Below, one piece after another: positions 63,189 through 64,000 of a stretch of DNA of 64,000 nucleotides. Position 1 is the first letter of the stretch. The number at the start of each line of letters is the position of its first letter. The DNA is taken from positions 372,001-436,000 of the forward strand of contig CAVVYW010000005.1 of NCBI GenBank assembly GCA_963752605.1. The letters run 5' to 3'. Both the position numbers and the translations under genes were made by a program. The DNA is from CAVVYW01 sp963752605 (GTDB lineage Bacteria; Actinomycetota; Thermoleophilia; Solirubrobacterales; 70-9). The notes below the pieces were generated by a model that saw nothing but the letters and a program-made list of their open reading frames with translations, did no database searches and was not told the origin of the DNA.

Positions 63189-64000
63189 GTGAGCGAGCGC
63201 GACAACGGGGTAAGGGCAGGGATTCTGGTCACCGGCACCGAGGTGCTGAGCGGCTTCGTCACCGACCGCAACGGGCCATGGATCTCCGAGCAGCTTGCCG
63301 GCCTGGGGGTGGAGGTCGCCCAGATGATTGTCGTGGGCGACCGTCCCGAGGACCTGGAGGGCGCGCTGCGGCACATGCGCGAGGACGGGATCGACCTGAT
63401 CGTGACCAGCGGAGGGCTCGGGCCCACCGCCGACGACCTGACCGCGGAGGTGGTGGGGAGGTTCGCCGGCCGAAAGCTCGTTCTCGACGAGGAGATGGAG
63501 GAGAAGATCGCCGAGATCATCCGCGGCTTCGCGCGGCGCCTCCGCTTCGACGCCGAGGCGATCGGCGAGGCGAACCGCAAGCAGGCGATGGTCCCCGAGG
63601 GTGCGACGGCGATCGATCCGGCCGGGACCGCCCCCGGACTGGTCGTGCCCGCCGACGGGCAGGTGGTGATCGTGCTGCCCGGTCCTCCACGTGAGCTCCA
63701 GGCCATGTGGCCGAAGGCGATCGAGACCGAGGCGGCGCGGGAGGTCCTGGACCGCGCCGAGCCCTTCAGGACGCGTGAGGTGCGAATGTTCGGGATCCCC
63801 GAGTCCGAGCTGGCCAAGGCGCTGCGGGAGGTGGAGGACGAGGCTGACCTGAGCGAACTGGAGGTCACCACCTGCCTGCGCGGAGGGGAGCTGGTGATCG
63901 ACATCCGGAGCCGCGCCGGTGCGGAGGCGGCCGCCGAGACCCTGGTCAAGGGACTCGACGAGCGCCTGGGGCAGTTCACCTACACCCACGAGGGAGAGGC
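63189..64000 (+). CDS. cinA: CinA-like protein, 5' part (3' end outside window)
   Basis: The frame is open from GTG 63189 to the window end, giving 270 residues of the N-terminal part. The molybdopterin-binding-like (MoCF) domain is clear: AGILVTGTEVLSGFVTDRNG, then VVGDRPEDL, TSGGLGPTADDLT and the later IVLPGPPRELQAMW. In CinA this domain has ADP-ribose pyrophosphatase activity, and a C-terminal PncC-type nicotinamide mononucleotide deamidase usually follows, lost beyond the window. The sequence is in frame without breaks. cinA near ftsK, and before recA, is a common order in Actinomycetota. Confidence 0.93.
   Translation, partial: MSERDNGVRAGILVTGTEVLSGFVTDRNGPWISEQLAGLGVEVAQMIVVGDRPEDLEGALRHMREDGIDLIVTSGGLGPTADDLTAEVVGRFAGRKLVLDEEMEEKIAEIIRGFARRLRFDAEAIGEANRKQAMVPEGATAIDPAGTAPGLVVPADGQVVIVLPGPPRELQAMWPKAIETEAAREVLDRAEPFRTREVRMFGIPESELAKALREVEDEADLSELEVTTCLRGGELVIDIRSRAGAEAAAETLVKGLDERLGQFTYTHEGE

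Noticed and set aside
63036..63989. Minus-strand open frame opposite the cinA region
   Set aside because: The plus strand carries an intact CinA N-terminal domain from GTG 63189 to the window end. The antisense frame is compositionally biased and has no family features.

Overview
The window is a GC-rich bacterial chromosome segment with dense, mostly housekeeping gene content. An actinobacterial mIHF-type integration host factor (32916-33248), a CysO-like sulfur carrier, a MprAB-like two-component pair and frequent GTG/TTG starts point to Actinomycetota. The mixture with a fused secDF, a CinA-FtsK neighbourhood and many small secreted proteins with beta-helix, TSP3, cupredoxin or collagen-like parts suggests a deep lineage such as Thermoleophilia/Solirubrobacterales. 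That placement is an inference from gene content and was not tested by a search. No insertion sequence, prophage, CRISPR array or replication origin is visible.

Layout. 1-10273: DNA repair and stress (ruvA end, ruvB, a zinc-ribbon/PAS protein, secDF, a small membrane protein, recJ, rel). 10286-12853: small secreted proteins (cupredoxin, a threefold Cys/Gly-Gly repeat protein, a basic-tailed protein) around a HIT hydrolase. 12850-16832 (minus): lipid kinase, MBL hydrolase, phosphohexomutase, HIT protein. 16934-21291: TfoX-like protein, CorA, then a SAM-I riboswitch with terminator in front of a threonine-synthase-like enzyme and a CysO-like sulfur carrier, an M23 peptidase and tRNA-Arg(CCG). 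21364-23179: RNase Z and a haloalkane-dehalogenase-like hydrolase. 23216-32845: a complete PyrR-controlled pyrimidine operon (pyrR-pyrB-pyrC-isochorismatase-like-carA-carB-pyrK-pyrD). 32879-36167: mihF, gmk, rpoZ, coaBC, a TPR protein, dtd. 36153-45229: a promoter/attenuator followed by rimP-nusA-infB, a collagen-like secreted protein, ylxP-rbfA-nrnA-truB-ribF-rpsO. 45243-48940: redox and accessory genes and a secreted hydrolase. 49085-55906: pnp, an M16 peptidase, dapB, dapA, rnj. 55907-64000: VOC protein, sensor kinase/response regulator, ftsK, a secreted beta-helix protein and the 5' part of cinA.

The best candidate for an undescribed system is 18362-20088. A SAM-I riboswitch controls a PLP enzyme annotated by similarity as threonine synthase, but its active-site motifs depart from classical ThrC, and it is followed by a sulfur carrier ending in Gly-Gly. 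A SAM-repressed, carrier-dependent synthesis of homocysteine from O-phosphohomoserine is a testable reading. Other notable signals are a short dispersed repeat that sits in frame inside linkers of ruvB, carB and ftsK, -10 hexamers 6-10 nt before many start codons (probable leaderless mRNAs), and a NusA with an added Cys/His motif and long acidic tail.

Caution on sequence quality: seven conserved genes (secDF, coaBC, infB, ylxP, nrnA, the 46612-48940 hydrolase, dapB) are each interrupted by what looks like exactly one extra base. The common direction suggests insertion errors in the assembly rather than seven dead genes; I annotate them as single genes and mark each break.
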